A stretch of 64,000 nt of DNA from the NCBI RefSeq assembly GCF_036226405.1, contig NZ_CP108465.1, forward strand, positions 76,085-140,084, read 5' to 3'. The position numbers and the translations under genes were made by a program. Positions within the stretch are counted from its first letter, which is position 1. Each line of letters begins with the position of its first letter. Source of the stretch: Streptomyces sp. NBC_01260 (lineage in GTDB: Bacteria; Actinomycetota; Actinomycetes; Streptomycetales; Streptomycetaceae). Positions 24,286 to 32,716 of the stretch are shown here, in pieces. The notes beneath the pieces were generated by a model that searched no databases, was not told the DNA's origin, and saw only the letters and a program-made list of their open reading frames with translations.

Positions 24286-24419
24286 GGCACGGCGGGTGTC
24301 AGCAATTTGGGATATGTCTCACGCCGGGGCTCCTCCCATGCTGTGAAGCATGCAAGAACCCGCCTCCCCCGCTACAGAGGACGCCGCCCGCGTGAACGAG
24401 GCGGCGGAGAGGAAGTCTC
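24286..24419. promoter_or_regulatory. Divergent promoter with candidate operator palindrome
   Basis: This 134-bp divergent gap between the AraC-type regulator and the cysteine-synthase-like gene contains a CATGCT-GTGA-AGCATG palindrome at 24337-24352, extended on the right by CA. It is centrally placed and could be an operator. A relatively AT-rich patch (AATTTGGGATATG, 24304-24316) may hold a -10 box. Confidence 0.5.
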
Positions 24420-25466
24420 ATGGATGACGTGCGGAGAATTCTGGCCCCGGTGGTGGACGAGCTGCTGAAACCGTTCAGCCACGTCGCCGATTCCGAACTG
24501 CAGAGCGTCGACGCCATTCATGAGCGCTATCCCGGGCTGGCGAGATTCCGGGAACGGCTCGGGGACACGCCCCTCATCGAGGTCCCGACGGCGCCCGGCG
24601 GCGCGAGCATTCTCGCGAAGTGCGAATGGGGAAATCCGGCGGGCTCGGTCAAGGACCGAGTGGCCTACGCGCTGGTGTGCGATGCCATCAGGCGCCACGG
24701 CAACCGGCCGGCGGAGGACCTTCGACTGGTGGAGTACTCGGGCGGGAACCTGGGCCTGGCACTGTCCTATCTGTGCGCGGAGGCGGAGATTCCGCTGAAC
24801 CTGGTCGTGGCGTCCTTCACGTCGGACAGCGTGCTGGACACCCTGCGGTCGCGCGGGACCGCGGTGGACATCGCCCCGGAGGAGGAGGGCTTCCTCGGCA
24901 CGATCCGGCAGGCGCTGCGTATCGCGGACGAGGACAGCTCCCGGCAGCTGCTGTTCCAGCACGTCAACCCCGCCAACCTGACCATGCATCAGGCGACCAC
25001 GGGCACGGAGATCGTCCGGCAGCTCGACGGCCGCATCCCGCACACCTGGGTCGCCGCCATCGGAACCGGCGGCACCCTCATCGGCGTCCTGAACATGCTG
25101 CGCACCGTCAACCCCGGCGTCCGGGCGGTGGGCGTCACGCCTGCCGAATCCCCGTACGGGCACGGCGGCGCCCCGGCGACCCCCCGCGGACTGTGCGGCA
25201 CCGGAGGACTCGGCTACGGCCTCAAGCAGCCGTTCGTGAAGGCGTACGAGAACGACGTCGCCGCGCACCGGCAGGTCTCCTATCCCGAAGCACTCGAGGG
25301 CGCCGCGGAGTTCTACAGCCTCACCGGCACCCGGATCGGCACCTCCGCCTCGGCGAACTGGCTGGTCGCGCGCAGGATCGCCGCACAGCTGCCCTCGGAC
25401 CAGGTGGTGGTGACCCTGTTCGCCGACGCCGGGAACCCCGAGCAGTGGGAAGAGGTGGGCGCGTGA
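24420..25466 (+). CDS. PLP-dependent cysteine-synthase-family enzyme A
   Basis: This 348-residue fold-type II PLP enzyme has the Schiff-base Lys in NPAGSVKDRVAYAL, the substrate loop YSGGNLGLAL and the phosphate-binding IGTGGTLIGV. The family performs beta-replacement on O-acetyl- or O-phosphoserine. Homologues in specialised pathways (SbnA, DcsD, DdaA-type) attach nitrogen or other nucleophiles to make beta-substituted alanines such as diaminopropionate precursors or O-ureidoserine. An ~40-residue N-terminal extension (DDVRRILAPVVDELLKPFSH...) precedes the catalytic core. It leads a six-gene, tightly overlapping plus-strand operon ending with a second family member. A serine O-acetyltransferase is encoded at 31994-32677 and would supply the substrate. 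Confidence 0.88.
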   Translation: MDDVRRILAPVVDELLKPFSHVADSELQSVDAIHERYPGLARFRERLGDTPLIEVPTAPGGASILAKCEWGNPAGSVKDRVAYALVCDAIRRHGNRPAEDLRLVEYSGGNLGLALSYLCAEAEIPLNLVVASFTSDSVLDTLRSRGTAVDIAPEEEGFLGTIRQALRIADEDSSRQLLFQHVNPANLTMHQATTGTEIVRQLDGRIPHTWVAAIGTGGTLIGVLNMLRTVNPGVRAVGVTPAESPYGHGGAPATPRGLCGTGGLGYGLKQPFVKAYENDVAAHRQVSYPEALEGAAEFYSLTGTRIGTSASANWLVARRIAAQLPSDQVVVTLFADAGNPEQWEEVGA

Positions 25467-26557
25467 CCACCACGCCCGACGGGCCGCGGACGGAGTCCGC
25501 GCGGGTCCTGGAGCAGTTCCGGGATCTCGCGGTCGGCCCGACCCGGTTCATGACCGTTCACGCCTGCTACGAGCTCGGGATTCTGGACCGGCTCCGCAAG
25601 AGCGACGGCACCGCGCTGTCGGCCGCGGATCTCGCCGAGGCGAGCGGTGTCCGGCCGGATGCCGTCGAGCAACTGCTGCATCTGCTGGTCAAGGAAGACT
25701 TCATCGCGTACGACGCGGATACCGGCGGATACCGCGCAGTGGGTCTCGCCCGCCTCTCCGACGACGAATTCGCCCGGGCCATGCGCCTGATGTCCATGAT
25801 CAAGGAAGTCTGTCTGCGGCAGCTCTACTACCTTCCCGACAGCGTACGGACAGGCAAGGTCGTGGGCCTGGAGAAGATTTTCGGGTTCCACGGCGATCTG
25901 TACGAGGCGTGCGCCGGGCACGAGGAACTCCGTGGTGCCTGGTCCGAGATGATGGACCAGACGACATCCCTCATCGACCCCTGGTTCTTCGAGAACGTCG
26001 ATATCCCGTCCGGCACCAAGGTGCTTGACCTGGCCGGCCACACCGGCCTCGGTGCGATCCTCACCTGCAAGTACAACCCGGAGAAGAACCTCGAAGTGGC
26101 CTGCTTCGACTTTCCGGAGAAGCGGGACGACGCGCTGGAGAACTTCCGCGCGCATGGTGTCGAGGATTCCTGCACCTTCATCGGCGGCGACGTGTACGAG
26201 GGTCTGCCCAAAGGCTTCGGAGCCGTTCTGGTCAAGCACTTCCTGGACCAGCTGGGCAAGGAGAACGTGTTCCGGGTGCTGCGCGCCGTCTACGACTGCC
26301 TGGAACCCGGAGGCCGGATCTACGCCCTGGTGCCGACCTATCCCGAGAATGTCAGGGAATCGAGTCAGGCGGACTTCTTCCCTGCCTACTTCCTCGGCTG
26401 CAGCACGGCCGAAGGCGGCCCGCAGAAGGCCTCCACGTACAAGCAGTGGATGGAGGAATGCGGATTCACCGACGTCGAGACGATCACGCATGGGGCGGAC
26501 GAGCGGCCACCCGAGATGATTCATGTCCACAGTCTTCTGTGCGGAGTGAAGGGTTAG
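25463..26557 (+). CDS. SAM-dependent methyltransferase (OMT/AdoMet family)
   Basis: This 364-residue protein resembles the dimeric O-methyltransferases of secondary metabolism. It has an N-terminal winged-helix dimerisation domain (HACYELGILDRLRKSDG, LAEASGVRPDAVEQLLHLLV) and a Rossmann domain with the SAM motif KVLDLAGHTGLGAI, in place of DVGGGxG. KHFLDQLGKE occupies the position of the catalytic His-Asp segment (LHDWxDE). The degenerate glycine loop hints at a divergent subfamily, and the methyl acceptor (O, N or C) cannot be told. Its GTG start overlaps the stop of the cysteine-synthase homologue (GTGA). Confidence 0.83.
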   Translation: MTTTPDGPRTESARVLEQFRDLAVGPTRFMTVHACYELGILDRLRKSDGTALSAADLAEASGVRPDAVEQLLHLLVKEDFIAYDADTGGYRAVGLARLSDDEFARAMRLMSMIKEVCLRQLYYLPDSVRTGKVVGLEKIFGFHGDLYEACAGHEELRGAWSEMMDQTTSLIDPWFFENVDIPSGTKVLDLAGHTGLGAILTCKYNPEKNLEVACFDFPEKRDDALENFRAHGVEDSCTFIGGDVYEGLPKGFGAVLVKHFLDQLGKENVFRVLRAVYDCLEPGGRIYALVPTYPENVRESSQADFFPAYFLGCSTAEGGPQKASTYKQWMEECGFTDVETITHGADERPPEMIHVHSLLCGVKG

Positions 26558-26560
26558 CCG

Positions 26561-27961
26561 GTGAAGAAACGCATCCTGCTGGTGCACAGCCGGTCCGGTC
26601 CGCCCCTCGACTTCGCGCTGCGCCGGCTGGCAGCCAGAGCAGAAGTCCACGTGCTCGCGTTCCATCCGCTGCCGGCCGGAGCGGAGGAGTACTGCGCCTC
26701 GGTCATCCCCGCCCACGAACGGCGGCTGAAGGGGGACGCATTGGTCGACGCCATCGTGGAGGCGGCCGGCCGGGTCGGCGCGGACGCGCTGTGCGGCCTG
26801 TCGGAGTACACGGTGGTCCCGGTGGCGGAGGCGGCCGAACGCCTGGGTCTTCCCGGCCCGGGCCCGGTGGCAGCGGCATCACGCGACAAGCGGCTGATGC
26901 GGGCTGCGTGGGAGAAGGCCGGCGTGCCGCAGCCGGCGTACCGGACAGTGGCCTCGGCGGCCGACCTGCACCGGGCGTTCGACGAGCTGCAGCCCCCTCT
27001 GCTGCTGAAGTCGGCGTGGGGCGCCGGCTCGACCGCGCAGCTCGTCGTCTCCCGTGAGGAGGAGATCGATCCGGCGTGGGAGGAGGTGACGGCGGTGATG
27101 ACGGCAGCCGACGCGGCCGGTGTCGTGATGCTGGAGGTACCGGGTGCCGAGGACGACTTCCTCGTCGAGGAGATCATCCCTGGCACGACACAGTCCTGGT
27201 GGGCGGACGACAGCGGCTACGGCGACTATCTGAGCGTCGAGGGCATAGTCATCGAGGGCGAGTACCACCCGGTCTGCATCACATCGCGGCTGCCGACGAT
27301 CCCGCCCTTCATGGAGCTCTGCAACATAGCGCCGTGCGAACTCGCCGGACCGCTCCAGCGCGAGATCGAATCAGTGGCGCGCGCCGCGGTCGACGCCCTC
27401 GGGCTGCGGACCTGCGGTACGCATACGGAGATCAAGCTGATGCGGGACGGAGGGCTCGCACTCATCGAGTCCGCCGCGCGCTTCGGCGGCGCCGCGATCC
27501 TTGCCCAGATCGAGCACGTCTACGGCTGCGACCTGGTCGGCACTCTGGCGGACGCGCTGCTCGGGCTCCCGACGGACCCTCCCGTTTCCATGCTGGCCCA
27601 GGGCGACGCCACCGGCGCCGCGTGCACGTTGTCCCTCCTGGCGACGAACGCGGTGGGACAGCCGTGGTCGAGGGACCTGATCTGGGACACCCACGTGGTC
27701 GACTGGCCGTCCCTGGTGACGCCCGGCACGACCATCGAGACCGTGCCGGGACTGACGATCGCGGACGGGACGCCCATGCCGAAGTACGAACGCAGCGGCG
27801 GAAAGATGGTGCTCGGCGGAGTCCTCTACCTGAAGTCGCCGGACTCCAAGACGCTCCTGCACGACGCCTACACGGTCCTGAACGGCCTGGAGGACGCCCT
27901 GGCACGGGGATGGCAGCAGGCCGGCGGCAGTGGGGGACACGAGCAGGGGACGAGCGAATGA
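26561..27961 (+). CDS. ATP-grasp ligase B
   Basis: This 466-residue ATP-grasp carboxylate-amine ligase starts at GTG three bases after the methyltransferase stop. The N-terminal Rossmann-like pre-ATP-grasp domain (RILLVHSRSGPPLDF) is followed by LLKSAWGAGSTAQLVVS (phosphate loop), FLVEEIIPGTTQSWW (adenine-binding strand) and GTHTEIKLMRDGGLALIESAAR (metal-binding Glu). It resembles BacD- and DdaF-like amino-acid ligases. The C-terminal ~110 residues form a lid domain with a beta-rich tail. It overlaps the next gene by ATGA. It probably couples the modified amino acid made by its operon neighbours to another acid or amine. Confidence 0.85.
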   Translation: MKKRILLVHSRSGPPLDFALRRLAARAEVHVLAFHPLPAGAEEYCASVIPAHERRLKGDALVDAIVEAAGRVGADALCGLSEYTVVPVAEAAERLGLPGPGPVAAASRDKRLMRAAWEKAGVPQPAYRTVASAADLHRAFDELQPPLLLKSAWGAGSTAQLVVSREEEIDPAWEEVTAVMTAADAAGVVMLEVPGAEDDFLVEEIIPGTTQSWWADDSGYGDYLSVEGIVIEGEYHPVCITSRLPTIPPFMELCNIAPCELAGPLQREIESVARAAVDALGLRTCGTHTEIKLMRDGGLALIESAARFGGAAILAQIEHVYGCDLVGTLADALLGLPTDPPVSMLAQGDATGAACTLSLLATNAVGQPWSRDLIWDTHVVDWPSLVTPGTTIETVPGLTIADGTPMPKYERSGGKMVLGGVLYLKSPDSKTLLHDAYTVLNGLEDALARGWQQAGGSGGHEQGTSE

Positions 27962-28836
27962 GCAGCATGGACATCCGGCGTATCGGCGGCCGCATAGGAG
28001 CCGAGATCACCGGCATCGACCTGAGCACCACGATCCCGGAACAGCTGTTCTCCGAGATCGAGCAGGCGTTCCTCGACCACAAGGTGCTGTTCTTTCGCGA
28101 CCAGGAGATCAGCGACGAACAGCAGCTGGCCTTCGCCGGCCGGTTCGGCCCGCTCACCCGGCGCCATCCGATGATGCGGACCGCCGAAGAGAGCCCGCAG
28201 GTCCTCGTCGTCGACGGGGAGGACCAACGGGCCAACCACTGGCACAGCGACATCAGCTTCACCGAGACCCCGTCCCTGGGAACCACGCTGCGCAGTGTGG
28301 TGCTGCCGCCGTACGGCGGAGACACCCTGGTGGCCGGCGGCGCGGCCGGCTACCGAGATCTGCCCGCCGAGTTGCGGGACATCGCCGACCGGCTCTGGGC
28401 GGTGCACACCAACCGGGCGGAACAGCCGCGCCTGGGCACCGGGCGTGGTGAAGAAGTACGCCGGGCCTTCCTCGCCAAGCGGTTCGAGACCGCGCACCCC
28501 GTCGTGCGGGTCCATCCGGTCACGGGCGAACCCTCCCTGTTCCTCGGTGGCTTCGCCCAGCGGCTCGTCGGCATGAGCCTGCGGGAGTCGAGGCCGATCA
28601 TCGACGTACTGCAGTCCTACATACTGCGCCCGGAGAACCAGGTCCGCTGGACCTGGCGCCCCGGAGACGTGCTCATCTTCGACAACCGCTGCACGCAGCA
28701 CTACGGCGTCAACGACTACGACGACCATCGCCGGCTGCTGCACCGCGTCTCGGTCACCGGCGACGTGCCCGTCGGCCTGGACGGCAAACAGAGTTACGTG
28801 ATTCATGCCGGCGACGGGAACGAGGAGGGACGATAG
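27958..28836 (+). CDS. TauD/TfdA-type Fe(II)/2-oxoglutarate dioxygenase
   Basis: This 292-residue non-haem iron oxygenase has the metal-binding HWHSD (HxD) near residue 96, the distal His and the 2-oxoglutarate-binding Arg region in RCTQHYGVNDYDDHRRLLHR near residues 242-260, and the family's VLFFRDQEIS and GGDTLVAGG segments. It should hydroxylate, epoxidise or desaturate a free acid or amino acid using 2-oxoglutarate and oxygen. In dapdiamide biosynthesis, DdaC of this general class acts next to an ATP-grasp ligase and a cysteine-synthase homologue. The parallel in gene content is notable, though no product identity is implied. Confidence 0.88.
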   Translation: MSSMDIRRIGGRIGAEITGIDLSTTIPEQLFSEIEQAFLDHKVLFFRDQEISDEQQLAFAGRFGPLTRRHPMMRTAEESPQVLVVDGEDQRANHWHSDISFTETPSLGTTLRSVVLPPYGGDTLVAGGAAGYRDLPAELRDIADRLWAVHTNRAEQPRLGTGRGEEVRRAFLAKRFETAHPVVRVHPVTGEPSLFLGGFAQRLVGMSLRESRPIIDVLQSYILRPENQVRWTWRPGDVLIFDNRCTQHYGVNDYDDHRRLLHRVSVTGDVPVGLDGKQSYVIHAGDGNEEGR

Positions 28837-28838
28837 AC

Positions 28839-29630
28839 ATGGCGGCAGACATGGCGACCCCGGATTCCTTCGCGCGGCGGCTCCGGGCACGCGAGCGGCT
28901 TACCGGTTACTGGATCTCGTGCGACAACCCGGTCGCGGTCGAACGCATCGCCCGGCTCGGCTACGACTACATCGGCGTCGACGGCCAGCACGGCGTGCTG
29001 TCGCAGCCGGGCTGGAATGCCGCGATGATGGCGGTGGACGCGGGACAACGCGCGGCGGGTCTGATCCGGGTCCCCTCCGTGGACCCGGTGGCCATCGGCG
29101 CCGCTCTGGACACCGGGGCGCGCGGAGTGATCGTGCCCATGGTCGAAACGCCGGAGCAGGCCGAGACGGCGGTGCGGGCCACCAGGCATTGGCCTGCCGG
29201 AACCCGTAGCCTGGCCGGCCCCGTACGAGCCCAGTTCCGTCTCGGTGACGTTCCGGCGGAGATCGACGAGGGCGTGGTCTGCATCGTCATGATCGAGACG
29301 AAAGCCGCCCTGGACAACCTCGACAAGATCTGCGCGACGCCGGGCCTGGACGCCGTCTACCTGGGACCGGCCGATCTGTCCGTGGCACTCGGTGGACACT
29401 ACTTCGGCGATCCCGCGGTGCAGCCGGCGCTCGTCGAAGCGTCGAAGGCCATCGCCGGCGCCGCACGCGACGCGGGCATCGCGAGCGGCATCCACTGCAT
29501 GGACGGCGAGAGCGCGGCCCGGTGGCTGTCGGACGGGTACACCTTCGCCACGATCTCCAGTGACATCACCCATCTCGAACAGGTCGCGGCCATGCACCTG
29601 GCGGCGGCCCGCGGGGCGGAGGACTCATGA
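28839..29630 (+). CDS. HpcH/HpaI-family aldolase
   Basis: This 263-residue class II pyruvate aldolase homologue of the HpaI (4-hydroxy-2-oxoheptanedioate aldolase)/GarL type has YIGVDGQHG, GLIRVPSVDP (pyruvate-binding Arg), GVIVPMVETPEQAE, CIVMIETKAALDN (metal Glu) and YLGPADLSVALGG (metal Asp). Such enzymes make or break carbon-carbon bonds between pyruvate-type 2-oxoacids and aldehydes. In this operon it could build the carbon skeleton of an unusual amino acid or cleave an intermediate made by the dioxygenase. A GAGGAGG ribosome-binding site precedes the first ATG; a second in-frame ATG lies 12 bp on. Confidence 0.87.
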   Translation: MAADMATPDSFARRLRARERLTGYWISCDNPVAVERIARLGYDYIGVDGQHGVLSQPGWNAAMMAVDAGQRAAGLIRVPSVDPVAIGAALDTGARGVIVPMVETPEQAETAVRATRHWPAGTRSLAGPVRAQFRLGDVPAEIDEGVVCIVMIETKAALDNLDKICATPGLDAVYLGPADLSVALGGHYFGDPAVQPALVEASKAIAGAARDAGIASGIHCMDGESAARWLSDGYTFATISSDITHLEQVAAMHLAAARGAEDS

Positions 29631-30556
29631 GTCCGGAAGGCCGCATCTACCGGTCCATCGAGGAGCTGGTCGGTGGTACCCCTCTGCTCCAGTACCGGCT
29701 GCCGGGTGTTCCGGAGGACGTACGGACCCTGGCGAAGCTGGAGATGCTGAACCCGCTCGCCAGCGTCAAGGACCGGGCGGTGCTCCACATGTTCCGCGCC
29801 GCGCGGGAGTCGGGGCAGCTGTCCCCGGGCGGCACGGTCATCGAGTGCTCGTCCGGGAGCACCGGCATCTCCCTCGCCGCGCTCAGCCGGCTGTACGGGC
29901 ATCGCTGCATCATCGTCCTGCCCGACAACGCCACTGTGGAAAGACAGTTGATCCTGCGCAAGCTGGGCGCCGAGATCGAGAGCGTGCCCCACGGCGACGG
30001 ACTGCTGGCCGCATGGGCCTTTGCGGAGCGGCTGCAGAAGTCCCTGCCCGGTTCCTGGCTCCCGCACCAGGACACCAACCCGGCCAATGTGCTGGCGCAC
30101 TACGAGACGACCGGACCGGAGCTGTGGCGGGACACCGCGGGCGAGGTGGACGTGCTGGTATGCGGTGTCGGTACGGGCGGGACGCTGACGGGGATCGCGC
30201 GTTTCCTCAAGGAACGACGCGATGTCCATGTGGTCGCGGTCGAGCCCGCCAGATCAGCCGTTCTGTCGGGAGGCGAGGCAGGGCCCCACGGCATCCCCGG
30301 GATCGGCGCGGGTTACGTCTCGCAGATCACGGACCTCGGGCTCATCGATGAGGTGATCGCGGTGTCGGACGATGACGCTGCTGCCGCGGTCGGGGAGATT
30401 ACCCGGGCCACCGGGCTCATGGCCGGAATTTCGTCCGGGGCGGCGGCACACGCCGCCCGGGCCGTGGCCCGGCGGCCGCAGTGGTCCGGGGCCACGATCG
30501 TCGCGGTGTTCCCTGATTCCGGTGAGCGCTATCTGTCGGTCGGGACAGCCCTTTAG
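29627..30556 (+). CDS. PLP-dependent cysteine-synthase-family enzyme B
   Basis: This 309-residue fold-type II PLP enzyme has the usual length of O-acetylserine sulfhydrylase. It has the catalytic Lys in NPLASVKDRAVLHM, the substrate loop ECSSGSTGISLA (canonical SGNTGIALA), NATVERQLILRKLGAE and the phosphate-binding GVGTGGTLTG. The SGS in place of SGN may shift substrate preference. It overlaps the aldolase gene by ATGA and ends the operon, followed by a terminator. Having two divergent family members in one operon suggests two distinct beta-substitution or elimination steps, or one synthase and one eliminase. Confidence 0.88.
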   Translation: MSPEGRIYRSIEELVGGTPLLQYRLPGVPEDVRTLAKLEMLNPLASVKDRAVLHMFRAARESGQLSPGGTVIECSSGSTGISLAALSRLYGHRCIIVLPDNATVERQLILRKLGAEIESVPHGDGLLAAWAFAERLQKSLPGSWLPHQDTNPANVLAHYETTGPELWRDTAGEVDVLVCGVGTGGTLTGIARFLKERRDVHVVAVEPARSAVLSGGEAGPHGIPGIGAGYVSQITDLGLIDEVIAVSDDDAAAAVGEITRATGLMAGISSGAAAHAARAVARRPQWSGATIVAVFPDSGERYLSVGTAL

Positions 30557-30579
30557 GAGGTTGCTGGAAACGTTGGGTG

Positions 30580-30616
30580 CTGGCCCCGGTCCGGGTGGAT
30601 GGGGGCCAGTTTTTTT
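30580..30616. terminator. Rho-independent terminator with T7 tail
   Basis: An 8-bp stem (CTGGCCCC at 30580-30587 with GGGGCCAG at 30602-30609) is followed directly by seven T residues. It is a textbook intrinsic terminator for the plus-strand operon, rarely this clear in Streptomyces. It sits 25 bp before the end of the convergent ATP-grasp gene. Confidence 0.85.
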
Positions 30617-30640
30617 GTATACGGGAGCTTCTGCTGGGTT

Positions 30641-31948
30641 CTACCGGCTGGTGGGGCTCTGTGCGGGGTGGTGCGGTTGGGCGATGTGCGCGGGTCGGAG
30701 TGTGCCGTTGGTGTCGCGGATGTGGATGTGGACGGTGTTGTGGAGCGTGTGGTCGGCGTGGCGGATGGCGAGTTCGGTGGTGGGGGCTGTCGCGGCGACG
30801 AGTCCGAGGCGGTCCCAGGAGTCTTTGACGGGGCGGACGGTGTCGCCGGGTTTCACCCAGGCCTGTGCCGTGAGGATTCCCGGTTGTGCGCGTGCTTCTT
30901 CTATTCCTGTGATGGATTCGACGCGGCCGGGGTTGCTGATGAGGAATCTCACGGCGGCGGCGCGCTGTGCCCGGGGCGGGCGGGACATTTCGGGGACAAG
31001 TCCGAAGGGCCAGCCGAGTGCGTATGTTTCGAGGTCGATTCCGTAGGCGCCGCGTACGAGTTCGTTGATGGCGCCGCCGCCGTAGCGGTTGTGTGACTCG
31101 ATGACTACGGGTCCGTCTTTTCCGATTCTGAATTCGGTGTGCGCGGGTCCGTCGTGGAGCCCCATGCTGTCGAGAAACGTGCTCACGCTGTGCTGGATGC
31201 CGGCGTGGGCGGTGGTGTCCAACTGGGCGGGCATGGTGTGTGAGAAGGCCGCGAAGCTGTCGGGGGCGAGGTGAGTCTCGGTGATGCCGATGATGACGTG
31301 GCGGCCGTTGAAGCCGAATGTTTCGGCGCTGTACTGGGGTCCTTCGACGTACTGTTCGAGCATGAAGCCCTTGATGGTGAAGGGCATGGTGGTGCGGGCC
31401 ATGGGGTGCCCGTTCAGGGTGCGTACGGTGTCCCATGCGGCGTCGGCTGTGTGGGGGTCGATGACCCGGACCACTCCGTAGCTGCCTGTTCCGTTCGTCG
31501 GTTTGACGACGAAGGGGTAACCGTGGCGCTGGGCGAAGGTGTCGAGGTCGCCGCGTTGCGTCAGGGGGGCCGCGGCCGCGCCGGCGGATGCGCCGGTGGC
31601 GGCCAGGTGGCGGCGCATGGCGAGTTTGTCTCTGAACCTTCTCGCTGTTTCGAGTCCTGTGCCGCCCAGGCCGAAGAGATCGTTGATCAGGCCCGCGCCT
31701 TCCAGCCCGGGTTCGGTCAGGGACAGGGCGACGGTGAATCCCGTTGTTTCGTGTAGCTGGCGGGCAGTCGTTTCCAGTGCGTCGAGGTCCGTGTAGTTCA
31801 CGGCCCGGACTTCGTCGGCGAGCTCGCAGGGCGCCTCCGCGAGTTTCTCGGGATGCTGGAGCACGAGGACGTTCAGGCCCAGGCCTTTTGCCTTCTTCAC
31901 CGTCGAGTCGGTGGCGCCGACGAGAAGCGCGGTGGTGTCCGCTTGCAC
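30641..31948 (-). CDS. ATP-grasp ligase C
   Basis: This 435-residue ATP-grasp protein has FVVKPTNGTGSYGVVRV (phosphate loop), FMLEQYVEGPQYSAETF and HTEFRIGKDGPVVIESHNRYGGGA (metal-binding residues). It starts at GTG; no better start is visible and its leader has a weak AGAGAG site. It resembles ligase A more than ligase B in its central domain (EEY/EQY...GPxxSxET). It forms a minus-strand unit with a serine O-acetyltransferase and a flavin monooxygenase, convergent to the cysteine-synthase operon. It is the third such ligase in 12 kb, in a region with no NRPS, implying successive amide or ester couplings done by free-standing ligases. Confidence 0.85.
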   Translation of the reverse strand: MQADTTALLVGATDSTVKKAKGLGLNVLVLQHPEKLAEAPCELADEVRAVNYTDLDALETTARQLHETTGFTVALSLTEPGLEGAGLINDLFGLGGTGLETARRFRDKLAMRRHLAATGASAGAAAAPLTQRGDLDTFAQRHGYPFVVKPTNGTGSYGVVRVIDPHTADAAWDTVRTLNGHPMARTTMPFTIKGFMLEQYVEGPQYSAETFGFNGRHVIIGITETHLAPDSFAAFSHTMPAQLDTTAHAGIQHSVSTFLDSMGLHDGPAHTEFRIGKDGPVVIESHNRYGGGAINELVRGAYGIDLETYALGWPFGLVPEMSRPPRAQRAAAVRFLISNPGRVESITGIEEARAQPGILTAQAWVKPGDTVRPVKDSWDRLGLVAATAPTTELAIRHADHTLHNTVHIHIRDTNGTLRPAHIAQPHHPAQSPTSR

Positions 31949-31993
31949 GCTCTCTCCGTTTCTTCCCCGGTGTGGGTACGGGCGAGGTGGGGG

Positions 31994-32677
31994 TCAGGGT
32001 GTGTGTGCGATTCGGGGTAGTGCGGTGGGTGGTTGCGCAGGTGGACTCGTGGCGGTGACATGGGCGTCGTCGGGAATGTCGGTGAGGACGAGTGCTTGTG
32101 CTCCGACGATTACCTGGTCGCCGATGGTGACCGGGCCCAGGACGGTGGCTCCTGTGCCCAGGACGGTTCCGTTGCCGACTACGGGGTGGCGCCGTTCGCC
32201 GGGCGGTCTGCGGTTGTCCCGCCACCAGCCGACCGCGCCGAGGGTGACTTGGTGGTAGATCGTCACGTCGTCACCCACGACGGCTGTCTCGCCGATGACG
32301 ACTGCCGCGCCGTGATCGATGAAGACTCTGCGACCGAGTGTGGCTCCGGGATGGATTTCTGTGCCGGTGAGTGCTCTGGCGGCCGTCATGAGGGCGCGTG
32401 CGGACAGCCGGGCTCCTCGTTCGTGGAGCAGGTGAGCCACCCGGTGGGTACACAGGGCGGGCAGCGCCGGGTGCAGCAGTGCCTCTGTGAATGTGCGTAC
32501 CGATGGGTCACGCTCGACGACGGTGCGGACGTCTTCGGCCAGGAGCCGGAACAGTCCTGCCGATGCCTGCAGTTTCGGCGGTTCGTGTTCGTCGGTGAGT
32601 CTGCTGGCAAGGACGAGGCCCGTCTGGGTGTCGTCGTGCCGGGACGCGGCCCTGCCCGGCAGGCCTGGCTTGTTCAT
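31994..32677 (-). CDS. Serine O-acetyltransferase (CysE family)
   Basis: This 227-residue protein has the CysE layout: an N-terminal helical domain (LFRLLAEDVRTVVERDPSV, HPALPALCTHRVAHLLHERG) and a left-handed beta-helix of hexapeptide repeats (IHPGATLGRRVFIDHGAAVVIG, VVGDDVTIYHQVTLGAVG). The catalytic HG and the acetyl-CoA-binding loop are present. It makes O-acetyl-L-serine from serine and acetyl-CoA, the substrate of the two cysteine-synthase homologues nearby. Its presence argues that the cluster supplies its own activated serine for a beta-substituted alanine. A GGGAGG ribosome-binding site supports the start. Confidence 0.92.
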   Translation of the reverse strand: MNKPGLPGRAASRHDDTQTGLVLASRLTDEHEPPKLQASAGLFRLLAEDVRTVVERDPSVRTFTEALLHPALPALCTHRVAHLLHERGARLSARALMTAARALTGTEIHPGATLGRRVFIDHGAAVVIGETAVVGDDVTIYHQVTLGAVGWWRDNRRPPGERRHPVVGNGTVLGTGATVLGPVTIGDQVIVGAQALVLTDIPDDAHVTATSPPAQPPTALPRIAHTP

Positions 32678-32716
32678 CGTGCCTCCCAGCGGTGTGCCCG
32701 GATTTCGTCGGCGGGA

